From Planctomycetota bacterium (GTDB taxonomy: Bacteria > Planctomycetota > UBA1135), in NCBI GenBank assembly GCA_004295085.1, contig SHNF01000002.1:434001-498000 (forward strand): 64,000 nt of DNA, in the 5' to 3' direction. Each line of letters opens with the position of its first letter. Positions within the stretch are counted from its first letter, which is position 1. Position numbers and translations under genes: made by a program. The notes beneath the pieces were generated by a model. The model made no database searches and was not told the origin of the DNA. It saw nothing but the letters and a program-made list of their open reading frames with translations. Of the stretch, positions 25,851 through 36,929 are shown piece by piece.

Positions 25851-26762
25851 CTAGGCAATGGCCGTTCCATTCCTTGCGACGCATGCACGGAACAACTCGA
25901 GGAGGCGTGAAGTGACCGGCCCCAACGCGCCGGCGCCGATCGGGCGGCCGTCCACTTGCCCCACCCAGGCCAGCTCGCCCATGGTGCCGGTGCAGAACAC
26001 CTCGTCGGCGCGGTAGAACTCCATCAGGGACAGGTCGCGCACCTGGTGCGGGATGGCGTGCTGTGCGCACAGCTCCAGCACCGTGGCGCGGGTGATGCCC
26101 TCCGGGCAGGCCACGGTGCGCGGGGTCTCGACCACTCCGTCCTTCACCAGGAACAGGTGCGTGGCGTTGGTCTCGGCCACGAAGCCGCGCGCGTCCAGCA
26201 TGACGGCGTCGTCGGCGCCGGCGTTGTTGGCCTCGATCTTGGCCAGGATGGACTGGGCCAGGTTGGCGTGATGGATCTTGGGGTCCAGGCAGTCCGGCGG
26301 GAAGCGGCGCACGCTGCTCGTGATCAACTTCAGCCCGCCCCGGGACGCGTGCTCCTCGTAGACCGGCGCCTTCCACTCGGCCAGGACGATCAGCGTCGGC
26401 CCCGCCGTGTTCAGGCGCGGGTCCATGCCGCTGGTGTACTTCACGCCGCGCGTCAGCGTCAGGCGGATGTGCACGCCGTCGCGCATGCCGTTGGCGCGCA
26501 AGGTCCTGCGGATCTCCTCGGTGATCGCCTCGGAGGAGGGGATCTGCTGGAACGCCAGGGCCCGGGCCGAGTTGTGCAGCCGCTGCAGGTGCTCGTCGAG
26601 CTTGAACACGCGCCCGTCGTACACGCGCAGACCCTCCCACACGGCGTCGCCGCCCTGCACGGCGGAGTCGAAGGGGCTGATTCCGGCCTGGTCGCGGTGC
26701 ACCAGGGCGCCGTTCACGTTCACCAGGAGGTCCCGGTTGCGGGGATCAAACTTCTGCAGCAT
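25851..26762 (-). CDS. Class IV PLP aminotransferase (branched-chain / D-amino acid type)
   Basis: 303 aa, the typical length for fold-type IV transaminases. Motifs: VNGALVHRDQAGISPFDSAV and GDAVWEGLRVYDG near the N-terminus, the PLP-lysine segment LDPKIHHANL at ~residue 157-166, and DDAVMLDARGFVAETNATHLFLV with the PLP-phosphate-binding glutamate. It closely resembles BCAT/4-amino-4-deoxychorismate lyase/D-amino acid transaminase enzymes; sequence alone does not fix the substrate. The start ATG at 26762 lies inside the end of the P-loop gene upstream (17-base overlap), so the two proteins are made together. Confidence 0.88.
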   Translation of the reverse strand: MLQKFDPRNRDLLVNVNGALVHRDQAGISPFDSAVQGGDAVWEGLRVYDGRVFKLDEHLQRLHNSARALAFQQIPSSEAITEEIRRTLRANGMRDGVHIRLTLTRGVKYTSGMDPRLNTAGPTLIVLAEWKAPVYEEHASRGGLKLITSSVRRFPPDCLDPKIHHANLAQSILAKIEANNAGADDAVMLDARGFVAETNATHLFLVKDGVVETPRTVACPEGITRATVLELCAQHAIPHQVRDLSLMEFYRADEVFCTGTMGELAWVGQVDGRPIGAGALGPVTSRLLELFRACVARNGTAIA

Positions 26763-27495
26763 GCGTGATCCGGTGCTGGTGGAGGATCCGATACAGCCTC
26801 TGGCATTCCTCGTACGTGTTCTCCAGGCCCGGCGGCAGGGGCTCGTCCTTGCGCTTGTACGGGTCGAACCCCTTGGACTTGTACACGGCGCCGTACCAGT
26901 GCGGGCCCCAGACGCCGTCGGTGGGGCGCGGCCCGGGCTCCCAGCGCAGCATGCGCTCGTCGAACGGGATGCCGACGCGCTGGCACAGCGCCGCCAGGAC
27001 GCCGCGCGGATCCTCGAGCACGTCGCGCGCGTCCACCACGGGCGGCGCGCGGCCGGTGCGCGCGCGCACGCGCTCGAACATCGCCACCTCCTGCGGCAGG
27101 CCCAGCTGCTCCGGCCGCGGGTCCGGCACGATCTTCACGTAGCTCGTAATCATCTCCAGCGGGTCGCGGATCAGGAAGCAGTTGCGCACGCCGTCGATCC
27201 AGGCGATGTCGTCGCCGGGCAGCACGTGGTGCGCCATGTGCTTCTGGTAGAAGACCGCCTTGCCCTCCGGCACCGGCCCGGTGAGCCAGCGCACGATTTC
27301 CCCGAAGTCGGTCGCGTGCGCGCGCAGGATCTCCTCGTATCCCGGGTGGCGCAGGCCGGTGAGCTGCAGGTAGCGCGCGTAGAACGGCTCGTCGCACACG
27401 AACGTGTCCGTGCGGCTGCCGAAACTGCGCAGCAGGGCCGTGCTGATGTTGCGCGGCCCCGACCACATGGCGACGCGAACGCTACGATCCGCCAT
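26746..27495 (-). CDS. P-loop sulfotransferase-like protein, partner of the aminotransferase
   Basis: 249 aa. The phosphate-binding segment [19 protein letters not shown] near the N-terminus takes the place of the sulfotransferase 5'-PSB loop, followed by [39 protein letters not shown] and [14 protein letters not shown]. This widespread sulfotransferase-fold family is often annotated as branched-chain aminotransferase-like protein 2. In plants the same two modules occur fused in one polypeptide (P-loop part first, aminotransferase second), the same order as the genes here. The 17-base overlap with the aminotransferase supports a joint function. The reaction is not known to me. It is divergent from the alcohol dehydrogenase gene with only 20 bases between starts. 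Confidence 0.82.
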   Translation of the reverse strand: MADRSVRVAMWSGPRNISTALLRSFGSRTDTFVCDEPFYARYLQLTGLRHPGYEEILRAHATDFGEIVRWLTGPVPEGKAVFYQKHMAHHVLPGDDIAWIDGVRNCFLIRDPLEMITSYVKIVPDPRPEQLGLPQEVAMFERVRARTGRAPPVVDARDVLEDPRGVLAALCQRVGIPFDERMLRWEPGPRPTDGVWGPHWYGAVYKSKGFDPYKRKDEPLPPGLENTYEECQRLYRILHQHRITHAAEV

Positions 27496-27515
27496 CGCCG
27501 CATCGTAGCAACACC

Positions 27516-28502
27516 ATGCGCGCCTGCCTGTTGCGCCGTCCCGCCCCGGTCGCGAGCGCCCCGCTGCGGCTGGAAGAGGTCCCGCTGCCGGCCCCGGGCG
27601 CCGGCGAGGTGCTGGTGCGCGTCCATGCCTGCGGCGTGTGCCGTACCGACCTGCACGTCGTCGAGGGCGACCTGCCGCCGCGCCGGCTGCCCGTCATCCC
27701 GGGGCACCAGGTGGTCGGCACGGTGGAGACGGACCAGGGGCGCCGGCGCGTGGGCGTCGCCTGGGTGCACCGCACCTGCGGCGCCTGCCGCTTCTGCTCC
27801 GGCGGCCGCGAGAACCTGTGCACGGCGCCGGACTTCACCGGCTGGACCGTGGACGGCGGCTTCGCCGAGTACGTCACGGCACCCGCGCACTTCCTCCACC
27901 CCATTCCGGACGGGTTCTCCGACCAGCAGGCCGCTCCGCTCCTGTGCGCCGGCATCATCGGCTACCGCGCGCTGAAGCTGGCCGGCCTGCGGCCCGGCAT
28001 GCGTCTGGGGATCTACGGCTTCGGCGCCGCCGGGCACGTCGCCATCCAGATCGCGCGCGCGCGCGGTGCCGAGGTCGTCGTGTGCACGCGCGATCGCGCG
28101 CGCCACCAGAAGCTGGCGGAGGAGCTGGGTGCCGCCTGGGTGGGCGGCGCCGCCGAGGCCCCGCCGCGGCCGCTCGACGCAGCACTCCTGTTCGCGCCCG
28201 CCGGCGAGCTGGTCCCGCCGGCCCTGGCCGCGCTCGATCGCGGCGGAGTCCTGGTGCTCGCCGGCATCCACATGAGCCCGACGCCGCCGCTGCCCTACCC
28301 GCTCCTCTATCACGAGCGCGTGGTCCGCAGCGTCGCCAACAACACGCGCGACGACGCGCGCGAGTTCCTGGCCGAGGCCGCGCGCGTGCCCGTGCGCACG
28401 CACGTGCAGCTCTTCTCCCTGGAGGCGGCCAACGAAGCCCTGCGCGCCCTCGCGCACGACGCCGTCCGCGGCGCCGCCGTGCTCGCGGTCGCTCCGTCCT
28501 AG
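27516..28502 (+). CDS. Zinc-dependent alcohol dehydrogenase family protein
   Basis: 328 aa MDR-superfamily dehydrogenase. [14 protein letters not shown] provides the first catalytic-zinc cysteine and [10 protein letters not shown] the histidine. [15 protein letters not shown] is the four-cysteine structural zinc loop. The NAD(P) fold is at [16 protein letters not shown] (~residue 167-182). [18 protein letters not shown] and [12 protein letters not shown] match the zinc-binding dehydrogenase subfamily of TIGR02822. Oxidises an alcohol or reduces an aldehyde; substrate unknown. It is followed after 11 bases by the GGQ protein gene, so the two may share a transcript. Confidence 0.9.
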   Translation: MRACLLRRPAPVASAPLRLEEVPLPAPGAGEVLVRVHACGVCRTDLHVVEGDLPPRRLPVIPGHQVVGTVETDQGRRRVGVAWVHRTCGACRFCSGGRENLCTAPDFTGWTVDGGFAEYVTAPAHFLHPIPDGFSDQQAAPLLCAGIIGYRALKLAGLRPGMRLGIYGFGAAGHVAIQIARARGAEVVVCTRDRARHQKLAEELGAAWVGGAAEAPPRPLDAALLFAPAGELVPPALAALDRGGVLVLAGIHMSPTPPLPYPLLYHERVVRSVANNTRDDAREFLAEAARVPVRTHVQLFSLEAANEALRALAHDAVRGAAVLAVAPS

Positions 28503-28513
28503 ACCCCCGCCGC

Positions 28514-29041
28514 ATGCCCCACCCCGCCGCCTTGCCCGAAGAGGAGCTCAAGAAGCAGGTGGACTCCGAGCGCACGCGCAGTTCGGGCCCCGGCGGACAG
28601 CACCGCAACAAGGTGGAGACCACCGTGCGCCTCACGCACCGTCCCACGGGCATCCAGGCGCAGGCCGGCGAGCGGCGCAGCCAGGCCGAGAACCTGCGCG
28701 AAGCCCTGCGCCGGCTGCGCATGAACCTGGCACTGCATTACCGCACGCCGCTCACGGACGCGATGTTCGTCGTGCCCGCCTCGCATCGCCCGAGCGCCTT
28801 GTGGCTGAGCCGCGTGCGCGACGGCAGGATCGCGGTGAATCCGGACCACCACGACTTCCCGGCGATCCTGGCGGAAGCGCTGGACGTGCTGCACCTGTAT
28901 GCAGACGACCACGAGCACGCGGCTGCGGCGCTCGGAGTCACGAACTCGCAGTTCGTCAAGTTCCTGGCGCTCGAGCCGTCGGTCCTGTCCGCGTACAACC
29001 AGCGCCGCGCCGCGCGCGGCCAGCATCCGCTGCGCGGCTAG
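28514..29041 (+). CDS. Class I release-factor-like protein with GGQ domain
   Basis: 175 aa. The GGQ domain is intact: RTRSSGPGGQHRNKVETTV at residues ~21-39, in which the GGQ glutamine triggers peptidyl-tRNA hydrolysis on the ribosome. There is no codon-recognition domain, as in ArfB/YaeJ and PrfH, so it may rescue stalled ribosomes. The basic C-terminal tail of ArfB is replaced by a helical region (LGVTNSQFVKFLALEPSVLSAYN split) with a short basic end NQRRAARG. Membership in the ArfB rescue pathway is inference. The stop codon begins a strong hairpin at 29040-29069. Confidence 0.87.
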   Translation: MPHPAALPEEELKKQVDSERTRSSGPGGQHRNKVETTVRLTHRPTGIQAQAGERRSQAENLREALRRLRMNLALHYRTPLTDAMFVVPASHRPSALWLSRVRDGRIAVNPDHHDFPAILAEALDVLHLYADDHEHAAAALGVTNSQFVKFLALEPSVLSAYNQRRAARGQHPLRG

Positions 29042-29069
29042 CACCCCGGGCATGTCGCGCCGGGGTGCT
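29040..29069 (+). terminator. Terminator hairpin after the GGQ gene
   Basis: AGCACCCCGG (29040-29049) pairs perfectly with CCGGGGTGCT (29060-29069) around a ten-base loop. The stem starts at the second base of the TAG stop. It separates the dehydrogenase/GGQ pair from the next operon. Confidence 0.65.
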
Positions 29070-29080
29070 GCCGCACAGTC

Positions 29081-29108
29081 ACTTCCACATTTGCGGAAAC
29101 CTGGAAGT
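29081..29108 (+). promoter_or_regulatory. Inverted repeat upstream of the TIM-barrel/oxidoreductase operon
   Basis: ACTTCCA (29081-29087) and TGGAAGT (29102-29108) are perfect seven-base arms separated by 14 bases, ending 65 bases before the start at 29174. Such spacing suits a dimeric regulator site. No regulator gene lies beside it, so the role is a guess. Confidence 0.3.
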
Positions 29109-29173
29109 CGCTGCGCCGCACGCTGCCGGTCAGGGGGTGGACAAGGACCCGGGCCGGCGCAGAATAGCCCGCC

Positions 29174-30229
29174 ATGAAGACCATCCAGGGCCCGGCCATC
29201 TTTCTCGCACAGTTCATGGGCGACACGCCGCCCTTCAACACGCTGGACGGCGCGGCCGGATGGGCGGCGGGTCTCGGCTTCCAGGGGCTGCAGATCCCGT
29301 CCTGGGACGCGCGCGCCATCGACCTGGACAAAGCGGCGAAGTCCAGGGCTTACTGCGATGACTACCGCGCGAAGCTCGAGCAGCACGGCCTGGTGCCGAC
29401 CGAGCTGAGCACGCACCTGCAGGGCCAGCTGGTCGCCGTGCATCCGGCGTACGACGACCTGTTCGACGGCTTCGCCCCCAAGGGGCTGCGCGGCAAGCCC
29501 AAGGCGCGCACCGAGTGGGCCGTGGACCAGGTGAAGAAGTGCCTGACCGCCTCGAAGAACCTCGGACTGAACGCCATGGCCACCTTCAGCGGCGCGCTGG
29601 CCTGGCCGTACCTGTATCCTTGGCCGCAGCGCCCGGCCGGCCTGGTGGAACAGGCGTTCGCGGAGCTGGCGCGGCGCTGGAAGCCGATCCTGCAGCACGC
29701 CGAGAAGTGCGGCGTGGACTGCGCCTTCGAGATCCACCCCGGCGAGGACCTGCACGACGGGGTGACCTTCGAGCGCTTCCTTGAGGCCACGGGCGGGCAT
29801 CCGCGCGTGCAGATGCTGTACGACCCGAGCCACTTCGTGCTGCAGCAGCTCGACTACCTGCAGTACATCGATGAGTACCACGACTTCATCAAGGTCTTCC
29901 ACGTGAAGGACGCGGAGTTCCGGCCCAACGGGCGCTCCGGCGTGTACGGCGGCTACCAGCCCTGGGCGGACCGGCCGGGCCGGTTCCGCAGCCTGGGCGA
30001 CGGACAGATCGACTTCACCGCCATCTTCACCAGGCTGGCGCGCTACGACTATCCGGGCTGGGCGGTGCTGGAGTGGGAGTGCGCGTACAAGAGCGGCGAC
30101 GTGGGCGCGCGCGAAGGCGCCGAGTTCATCCGCCGCCACATCATCCCGGTGGCCGAGAAGGCCTTCGACGACTTCGCCGGCTCCGGCGTGAACCAGAAGA
30201 TGAACAAGAAGGTGCTGGGGCTGGCATGA
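29174..30229 (+). CDS. TIM-barrel sugar phosphate isomerase/epimerase family protein
   Basis: 351 aa xylose-isomerase-like barrel, longer than the protein at 10960. Four metal-ligand strands are visible: CAFEIHPGEDLHDG (Glu), MLYDPSHFVLQQLDY (Asp), VFHVKDAEF (His) and AVLEWECA (Glu), so the site is complete here. QFMGDTPPFNTLDGAAGW and LGFQGLQIPSWD near the N-terminus are typical of the planctomycete/bacteroidete inositol-catabolism-type proteins. The overlap ATGA with the next gene shows translational coupling to an oxidoreductase. Likely interconverts keto-sugars or keto-inositols in the cytoplasm; the substrate is unknown. Confidence 0.89.
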   Translation: MKTIQGPAIFLAQFMGDTPPFNTLDGAAGWAAGLGFQGLQIPSWDARAIDLDKAAKSRAYCDDYRAKLEQHGLVPTELSTHLQGQLVAVHPAYDDLFDGFAPKGLRGKPKARTEWAVDQVKKCLTASKNLGLNAMATFSGALAWPYLYPWPQRPAGLVEQAFAELARRWKPILQHAEKCGVDCAFEIHPGEDLHDGVTFERFLEATGGHPRVQMLYDPSHFVLQQLDYLQYIDEYHDFIKVFHVKDAEFRPNGRSGVYGGYQPWADRPGRFRSLGDGQIDFTAIFTRLARYDYPGWAVLEWECAYKSGDVGAREGAEFIRRHIIPVAEKAFDDFAGSGVNQKMNKKVLGLA

Positions 30230-31365
30230 GCGCGCGCCGCCGGCTGCGCATGGGCATGGTGGGCGGCGGCCCGGGCGCTTTCATCGGCGCCGTGCACCGC
30301 ATCTGCCTGGCGATGGACGGCGAGTTCACGCTGGTCGCGGGCGCCTTCAGCTCCGATCCGGAGAAGAGCCGCCAGACCGGCGCCGAACTCGGGCTGGAGC
30401 CGGCGCGCGTCTACGGCTCCTGGGAGGAGATGGCGGCGCGCGAGGCGGCGCTGCCGGCGGAGGTCCGCATCGACGCGGTCTCCATCGTCACCCCCAACCA
30501 CGTGCACCACGGGCCGGCGATCGAGTTCCTGCGCCGCGGCTTCCACGTGATCTGCGACAAGCCGCTGACCACCGACAGCAGGCGCGCGGCGCAGATGGCT
30601 GCGGCGGTGAGGAAGTCGAAGCGCGTGTTCGCGCTCACCCACAACTACACCGGCTACCCGATGGTGCGCGAGGCGCGCGAGCTGGTGCGCGGCGGGAAGA
30701 TCGGCCAGGTCCGCAAGGTCTATGCCGAGTACCTGCAGGGATGGCTGGCCGATCCGCTGGAGAAGTCCGGCCAGAAGCAGGCCTCCTGGCGCGTGGACCC
30801 CAAGCGCAGCGGCCCCGGCGGGTCGCTGGGCGACATCGGCACACACGCCTTCAACCTGCTCGAGCACGTCACCGGCCAGCGCGTGAAGCGCCTGTACGGC
30901 AAGCGCAGCAGCTTCGTGCCCGGCCGCAAGGTGGACGACGACGCCATGGTGCTGCTGGAGCTCGGCGGCGGCGGCAACGGCACGCTGTGCTGCTCGCAGG
31001 TCTGCGTGGGCGAGGAGAACGGGCTGCGGTTGCGCGTCTACGGCACCGAAGGCGGGATCGAGTGGCACCAGCACCACCCGAACGATCTCAAGATCTACTG
31101 GAAGGACCGCGCGCCCGAGATCCGCCGCGCCGCCAACGGCTACCTCACTCCATCGGCGCGATCGCTGGCCCGCGTCCCGCCCGGGCACCCCGAGGGCTAC
31201 CTGGAGGGCTTCGCCAACATCTACCGCGCCTTCGCGCGCGCCATCCGCGGCCAGAAGGACATCGAGGACTCCTTCCCGACCGTCCAGGAAGGAGTCCGCG
31301 GCGTTCGATTCATCGAGGCGGTGATCGCCTCCTCACGCAGGAAGAGCTGGGTCGGCCTGCGCTAG
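30226..31365 (+). CDS. Gfo/Idh/MocA-family NAD(P)-dependent oxidoreductase
   Basis: 379 aa. The Rossmann fold opens with MGMVGGGPGAFIGAVHR. SIVTPNHVHHGPAIEFLRRG and HVICDKPLTTD follow, the latter with the conserved lysine that the homologue at 11884 lacks. Catalytic-site residues are likely in SLGDIGTHAFNLLEHVTG. KVDDDAMVLLELGGGGNGTL belongs to the C-terminal beta-sheet. The start at 30226 overlaps the stop of the TIM-barrel gene by four bases. Together they probably form an oxidation plus isomerisation pair for a sugar or cyclitol. The stop is directly opposed by the stop of the first cysteine-rich gene, with one base between. Confidence 0.91.
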   Translation: MSARRRLRMGMVGGGPGAFIGAVHRICLAMDGEFTLVAGAFSSDPEKSRQTGAELGLEPARVYGSWEEMAAREAALPAEVRIDAVSIVTPNHVHHGPAIEFLRRGFHVICDKPLTTDSRRAAQMAAAVRKSKRVFALTHNYTGYPMVREARELVRGGKIGQVRKVYAEYLQGWLADPLEKSGQKQASWRVDPKRSGPGGSLGDIGTHAFNLLEHVTGQRVKRLYGKRSSFVPGRKVDDDAMVLLELGGGGNGTLCCSQVCVGEENGLRLRVYGTEGGIEWHQHHPNDLKIYWKDRAPEIRRAANGYLTPSARSLARVPPGHPEGYLEGFANIYRAFARAIRGQKDIEDSFPTVQEGVRGVRFIEAVIASSRRKSWVGLR

Positions 31366-31366
31366 C

Positions 31367-32212
31367 CTACTGCACGCAGAAGTTGCCGTTCGCCCCTCCG
31401 ATCACGCTGCAGTTGGATCCAGCCACGAAGGCGCTGCACGTGCCGGCCGGGGCCGGATTGAAGACGGTGCAGATGCCCCTGTTGCCGGGCAGGATCGAGC
31501 ACTGGATGGCCGCCGTGAAGGTCGAGCACTGCTTGGGCACGAGCCCGGGCTGCACGCCGACGCCCACGGAGCAGTAGTTCCGGCTGGGACCGCCGCCCTT
31601 CAGCACCGAGCACTGCACCACGCCGCCGCCGCCGCCGCCGAAGGTGGAGCACTGATTGTTCGCGAAGCGCGCCGGGTTCTGCGCCGAGCACTTCTGGCCG
31701 CTGCCCTGCGCCATGATCGAGCACTGGACGGAGCTGCCGGGCACGCTGCCGAAGGCGCTGCACAGCGATTGCGCCGTCGGGTTGATCACCGGTTGCAGCA
31801 CCGAGCACTGCCTGTTGACTCCGCCGAGAGTGGAGCACGCGGCCGCGCCGCCGGCGGCCGTGGCGATGAAGGCCGAGCAGAACTGTGCGTTGTCGCAGTG
31901 GGCACTGCAGCGCTGGCCGGCGGTCGTGGTGGAGCACAGGGGCGGAGCGCCCGGGTCCGTGGAATCGACCGAGCACCTCAGGCCGGGCGTGCCGTTCGGC
32001 ATGACCGAGGTCGGGAGGTGGTTGCGGCCGCTGCCGCCGGTCGCGGAGGACCAGGCGGCGCCGGGAGTCTGCTGCAGGAAGCTGGCGGTCGTCGCGTTCA
32101 GGCTGTGCCAGATCGTCGAGCTGGCTTCGCCTCTGCCGGGGATCAGCGCCCATGCTGCGACCGCGCCGGCGCCAAACAGGAGGATGCGGGGTATCACAGA
32201 TCTGGAGTTCAT
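31367..32212 (-). CDS. Secreted cysteine-rich CS-repeat protein A
   Basis: 281 aa, family not recognised. The signal peptide is MNSRSVIPRILLFGAGAVAA, with cleavage near GRGEAS. After a conserved stretch (FLQQTPGAAW, NHLPTSVMPNGTPGLRCSVD) the rest is a chain of short units, each beginning with Cys-Ser plus a small or hydrophobic residue (CST, CSA, CSV, CSI) and spaced mostly 6-16 residues apart. I count 19 cysteines, 16 of them in CS pairs; the exceptions are HCD, ICT and FCV. All 19 align with those of proteins B and C. Such regular cysteines suggest a disulfide- or metal-stapled beta-solenoid outside the cell; this is inference. It is last in the block C–sigma–kinase–B–A. Confidence 0.8.
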   Translation of the reverse strand: MNSRSVIPRILLFGAGAVAAWALIPGRGEASSTIWHSLNATTASFLQQTPGAAWSSATGGSGRNHLPTSVMPNGTPGLRCSVDSTDPGAPPLCSTTTAGQRCSAHCDNAQFCSAFIATAAGGAAACSTLGGVNRQCSVLQPVINPTAQSLCSAFGSVPGSSVQCSIMAQGSGQKCSAQNPARFANNQCSTFGGGGGGVVQCSVLKGGGPSRNYCSVGVGVQPGLVPKQCSTFTAAIQCSILPGNRGICTVFNPAPAGTCSAFVAGSNCSVIGGANGNFCVQ

Positions 32213-32245
32213 GGAGAGTCCCTTGGGTAAAGAAGGCACTCTCCC

Positions 32246-32251
32246 AGACTA
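32246..32251 (-). promoter_or_regulatory. Candidate -10 element TAGTCT, shared leader of cysteine-rich gene A
   Basis: TAGTCT begins 39 bases upstream of the ATG of gene A. Genes B and C have TAGGCT at 40 and 38 bases. The leaders also share a CCAAGGA-like ribosome-site segment (here CCCAAGGGA) close to the start codon. The promoter role is inferred from this conservation. Confidence 0.4.
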
Positions 32252-32261
32252 ACAGAGCGCC

Positions 32262-32288
32262 GGGCGGGACCTGGTTGAGGCCCCGCCC
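32262..32288 (-). terminator. Hairpin between cysteine-rich genes B and A
   Basis: In the minus-strand RNA, GGGCGGGGCC and GGUCCCGCCC pair over ten bases with one G-U pair around a seven-base loop (window 32262-32288). It lies 26 bases after the stop of gene B and just upstream of the TAGTCT element of gene A, suggesting that B and A are separately transcribed. Confidence 0.5.
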
Positions 32289-32313
32289 GTTCATGGATGG
32301 ACCGCGGCGCTTC

Positions 32314-33168
32314 CTATTGCACGCAGAAGCTGCCGTTCGCTCCGCCGATCACGCTGCACGTGGACGGCGTCACCAGGATGCTGCACGAGCCGGTCGGCGC
32401 CGGGCTGAACGTGGTGCAGATGCCCTTGTTCCCCGGCAGGATGGAGCACTGGCTGTTCTGCGCGGAGGTCGAGCACTGCTTGGTCATGAGCCCGGGAGGC
32501 ACGGCGCCGCCAGCCGAGCAGTAGTTGGCAAGCGGGCCGCCGTTCAGGACCGAGCACTGATGCGTGCCGCCGACGGCGCCGCTGGGGAAGGTGGAGCACA
32601 GGTTGCCTTGGAAGCGCGCCGGGTTCTGCACCGAGCACTTCTGGCCGTTGCCCGGCCCCATGACCGAGCACCGGATGGTCGTGCCCGGGATCCCGCCGAA
32701 TGCGCTGCATACGGAGGGTGCCGTGCCGTTGATCACCGGCTGGAGCACCGAGCACTGCCGGTTGGCTCCTCCTCCGAGCGTCGAGCACACGGCCGCTCCC
32801 GCACCGACCGCGCCGATGAACGCCGAGCAGCGCTGCGCGTTGTCGCAGTGCGCGCTGCAGCGCGGTGCCGCAGCGGTGGTCGAGCACCGGGGCGGCGCGC
32901 CCAGGTCGCTGGTGTCGACCGAGCACAGCAGCCCGACGGTTCCGTTGGGCATGGCCGAGGTCGGCAGGTGGTTGCGCCCGCCTCCGCCGGTCGCCGTCGA
33001 CCAGCCGAGCGCCGGTCCCTGCTGCAGGAACGCGGCCGCGGCGACATTGGCGTCCAGGCTGCGCCAGGCCGAGGAGCTGGCTTCGCCGCTTCCCGGGATC
33101 AGCGCCCAGGCCAGGGCCGCGCCGCCGCCGAACAGGAGTATGCGGGGGATCAGGGATCGGGAGTTCAT
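32314..33168 (-). CDS. Secreted cysteine-rich CS-repeat protein B
   Basis: 284 aa, tandem paralogue of protein A with an almost identical signal peptide (MNSRSLIPRILLFGGGAALA). Conserved landmarks in order are NHLPTSAMPNGTVGLLCSVD, CSAHCDNAQRCSAF, QCSVLQPVIN, CSAFGGIPGT, NGQKCSVQNPARFQGN, QCSVLNGG, YCSAGGAV, KQCST, ILPGNKGICT and CSVIGGANGSFC. It has 19 cysteines, 16 of them followed by serine. It lies 72 bases after the kinase gene on the same strand. Function unknown; exported. Confidence 0.8.
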   Translation of the reverse strand: MNSRSLIPRILLFGGGAALAWALIPGSGEASSSAWRSLDANVAAAAFLQQGPALGWSTATGGGGRNHLPTSAMPNGTVGLLCSVDTSDLGAPPRCSTTAAAPRCSAHCDNAQRCSAFIGAVGAGAAVCSTLGGGANRQCSVLQPVINGTAPSVCSAFGGIPGTTIRCSVMGPGNGQKCSVQNPARFQGNLCSTFPSGAVGGTHQCSVLNGGPLANYCSAGGAVPPGLMTKQCSTSAQNSQCSILPGNKGICTTFSPAPTGSCSILVTPSTCSVIGGANGSFCVQ

Positions 33169-33202
33169 GGAGAATCCTTGGTTAGAGAGGAAAGACCATT
33201 CC

Positions 33203-33208
33203 AGCCTA
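33203..33208 (-). promoter_or_regulatory. Candidate -10 element TAGGCT, shared leader of cysteine-rich gene B
   Basis: TAGGCT begins 40 bases upstream of the ATG of gene B and is followed by TGGAATGG and, near the start, ACCAAGGATTC, closely matching the leader of gene C (TAGGCTATTCCAG, CCAAGGAGTC). This is the best-conserved pair of leaders. Confidence 0.42.
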
Positions 33209-33240
33209 GACGCGACCGGGGCTGGTGTCCATGCGCCGGG

Positions 33241-36125
<2,885 letters not shown>

Positions 36126-36129
<4 letters not shown>

Positions 36130-36833
36130 TCAGGAGCCTGGCTCAGCGACTGGAAGCTGCGCACCGCGTTCCGGATCCGCCGCCGCACGCCGTGCGCCGG
36201 GATTCCGGTCTGCCGCGCGATCTCGGCCGCCGGCAGACCCTGCAGGTGCAGTCGCAGCAGGCGCCGGTCGTCCTCGCCCAGACGCGCCAGGAACAGGATC
36301 AGCCGGTCCCGGTCTTCCAGCTCGCGCAGCAGCGAGGAGGGGGTCGAGTCCCGCACCGGCGCGGGGAGAGCGGCCGGATCCGCCTCCACGCGCAAGTCTT
36401 CGCGCCGGCGTCCGGCATCGAGCTGGCGCGCCCGGTCCGAGGCCTTCCAGCGCAGGCGGTGGGCGAGGAACGCCAGGAACTGCTGGCGGGTCTCGAACTG
36501 CAGCTCCGCCAGCCGCGGCCACAGGTCGCCCAGCACCGAGTCCACGAGATCGCCCTGGTCGAGGTAGCGCTGCAGCGCCGGCGACAAGGTCGCCTGCGCC
36601 ATGCGGTACAGGTCCAGCAGGAAGAAGGCGATGAACTCGTCGGCGATGCCGCGGTCCTGCGCCGCCGCGCGGTGCACGACGCCGAGCACGGCGTCCTCCA
36701 GCGCCGCGCCCGCCTCGAGCCGGCTCAGCGCCGCCGCCAGCGCCGCCGGCCGGGACAGCCAGCGCTCGCTCGCGGGCCCCAGCCGCCGGCGGGCGAAGGC
36801 GAGGGCTTCAGCAGCACGCGCGTCGGTGCTCAC
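36126..36833 (-). CDS. ECF-like RNA polymerase sigma factor
   Basis: 235 aa with a GTG start at 36833. Region 2-like sequence covers ~75-145 (ALQRYLDQGDLVDSVLGDLW, FLAFLAHRLRWKASDRARQL). Region 4 is at ~175-225 with the helix-turn-helix LGEDDRRLLRLHLQG / AAEIARQTGIPAHGVRRRI. The first 70 residues are not typical and could sense a signal. Its stop overlaps the start of the kinase by four bases, so the two are one translational unit. No anti-sigma factor gene is present, so the kinase is the natural candidate for control. Genes for three cysteine-rich exported proteins flank the pair on the same strand and are possible targets. Confidence 0.85.
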
Positions 36834-36929
36834 TGCCGCGATCCGGAGCAGGGGCGGAGCCCGTCATCCAGGCTCCGCCCGGAAGGACCGGGATTCAGGC
36901 GTTCGAACCGGTCCAGGGACGCGACCGGC

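Noticed and set aside
31367..32212. Cysteine-rich proteins as multiheme cytochromes or ferredoxins
   Set aside because: No CxxCH sites and no clustered CxxCxxC spacing; cysteines are evenly spread in Cys-Ser pairs.
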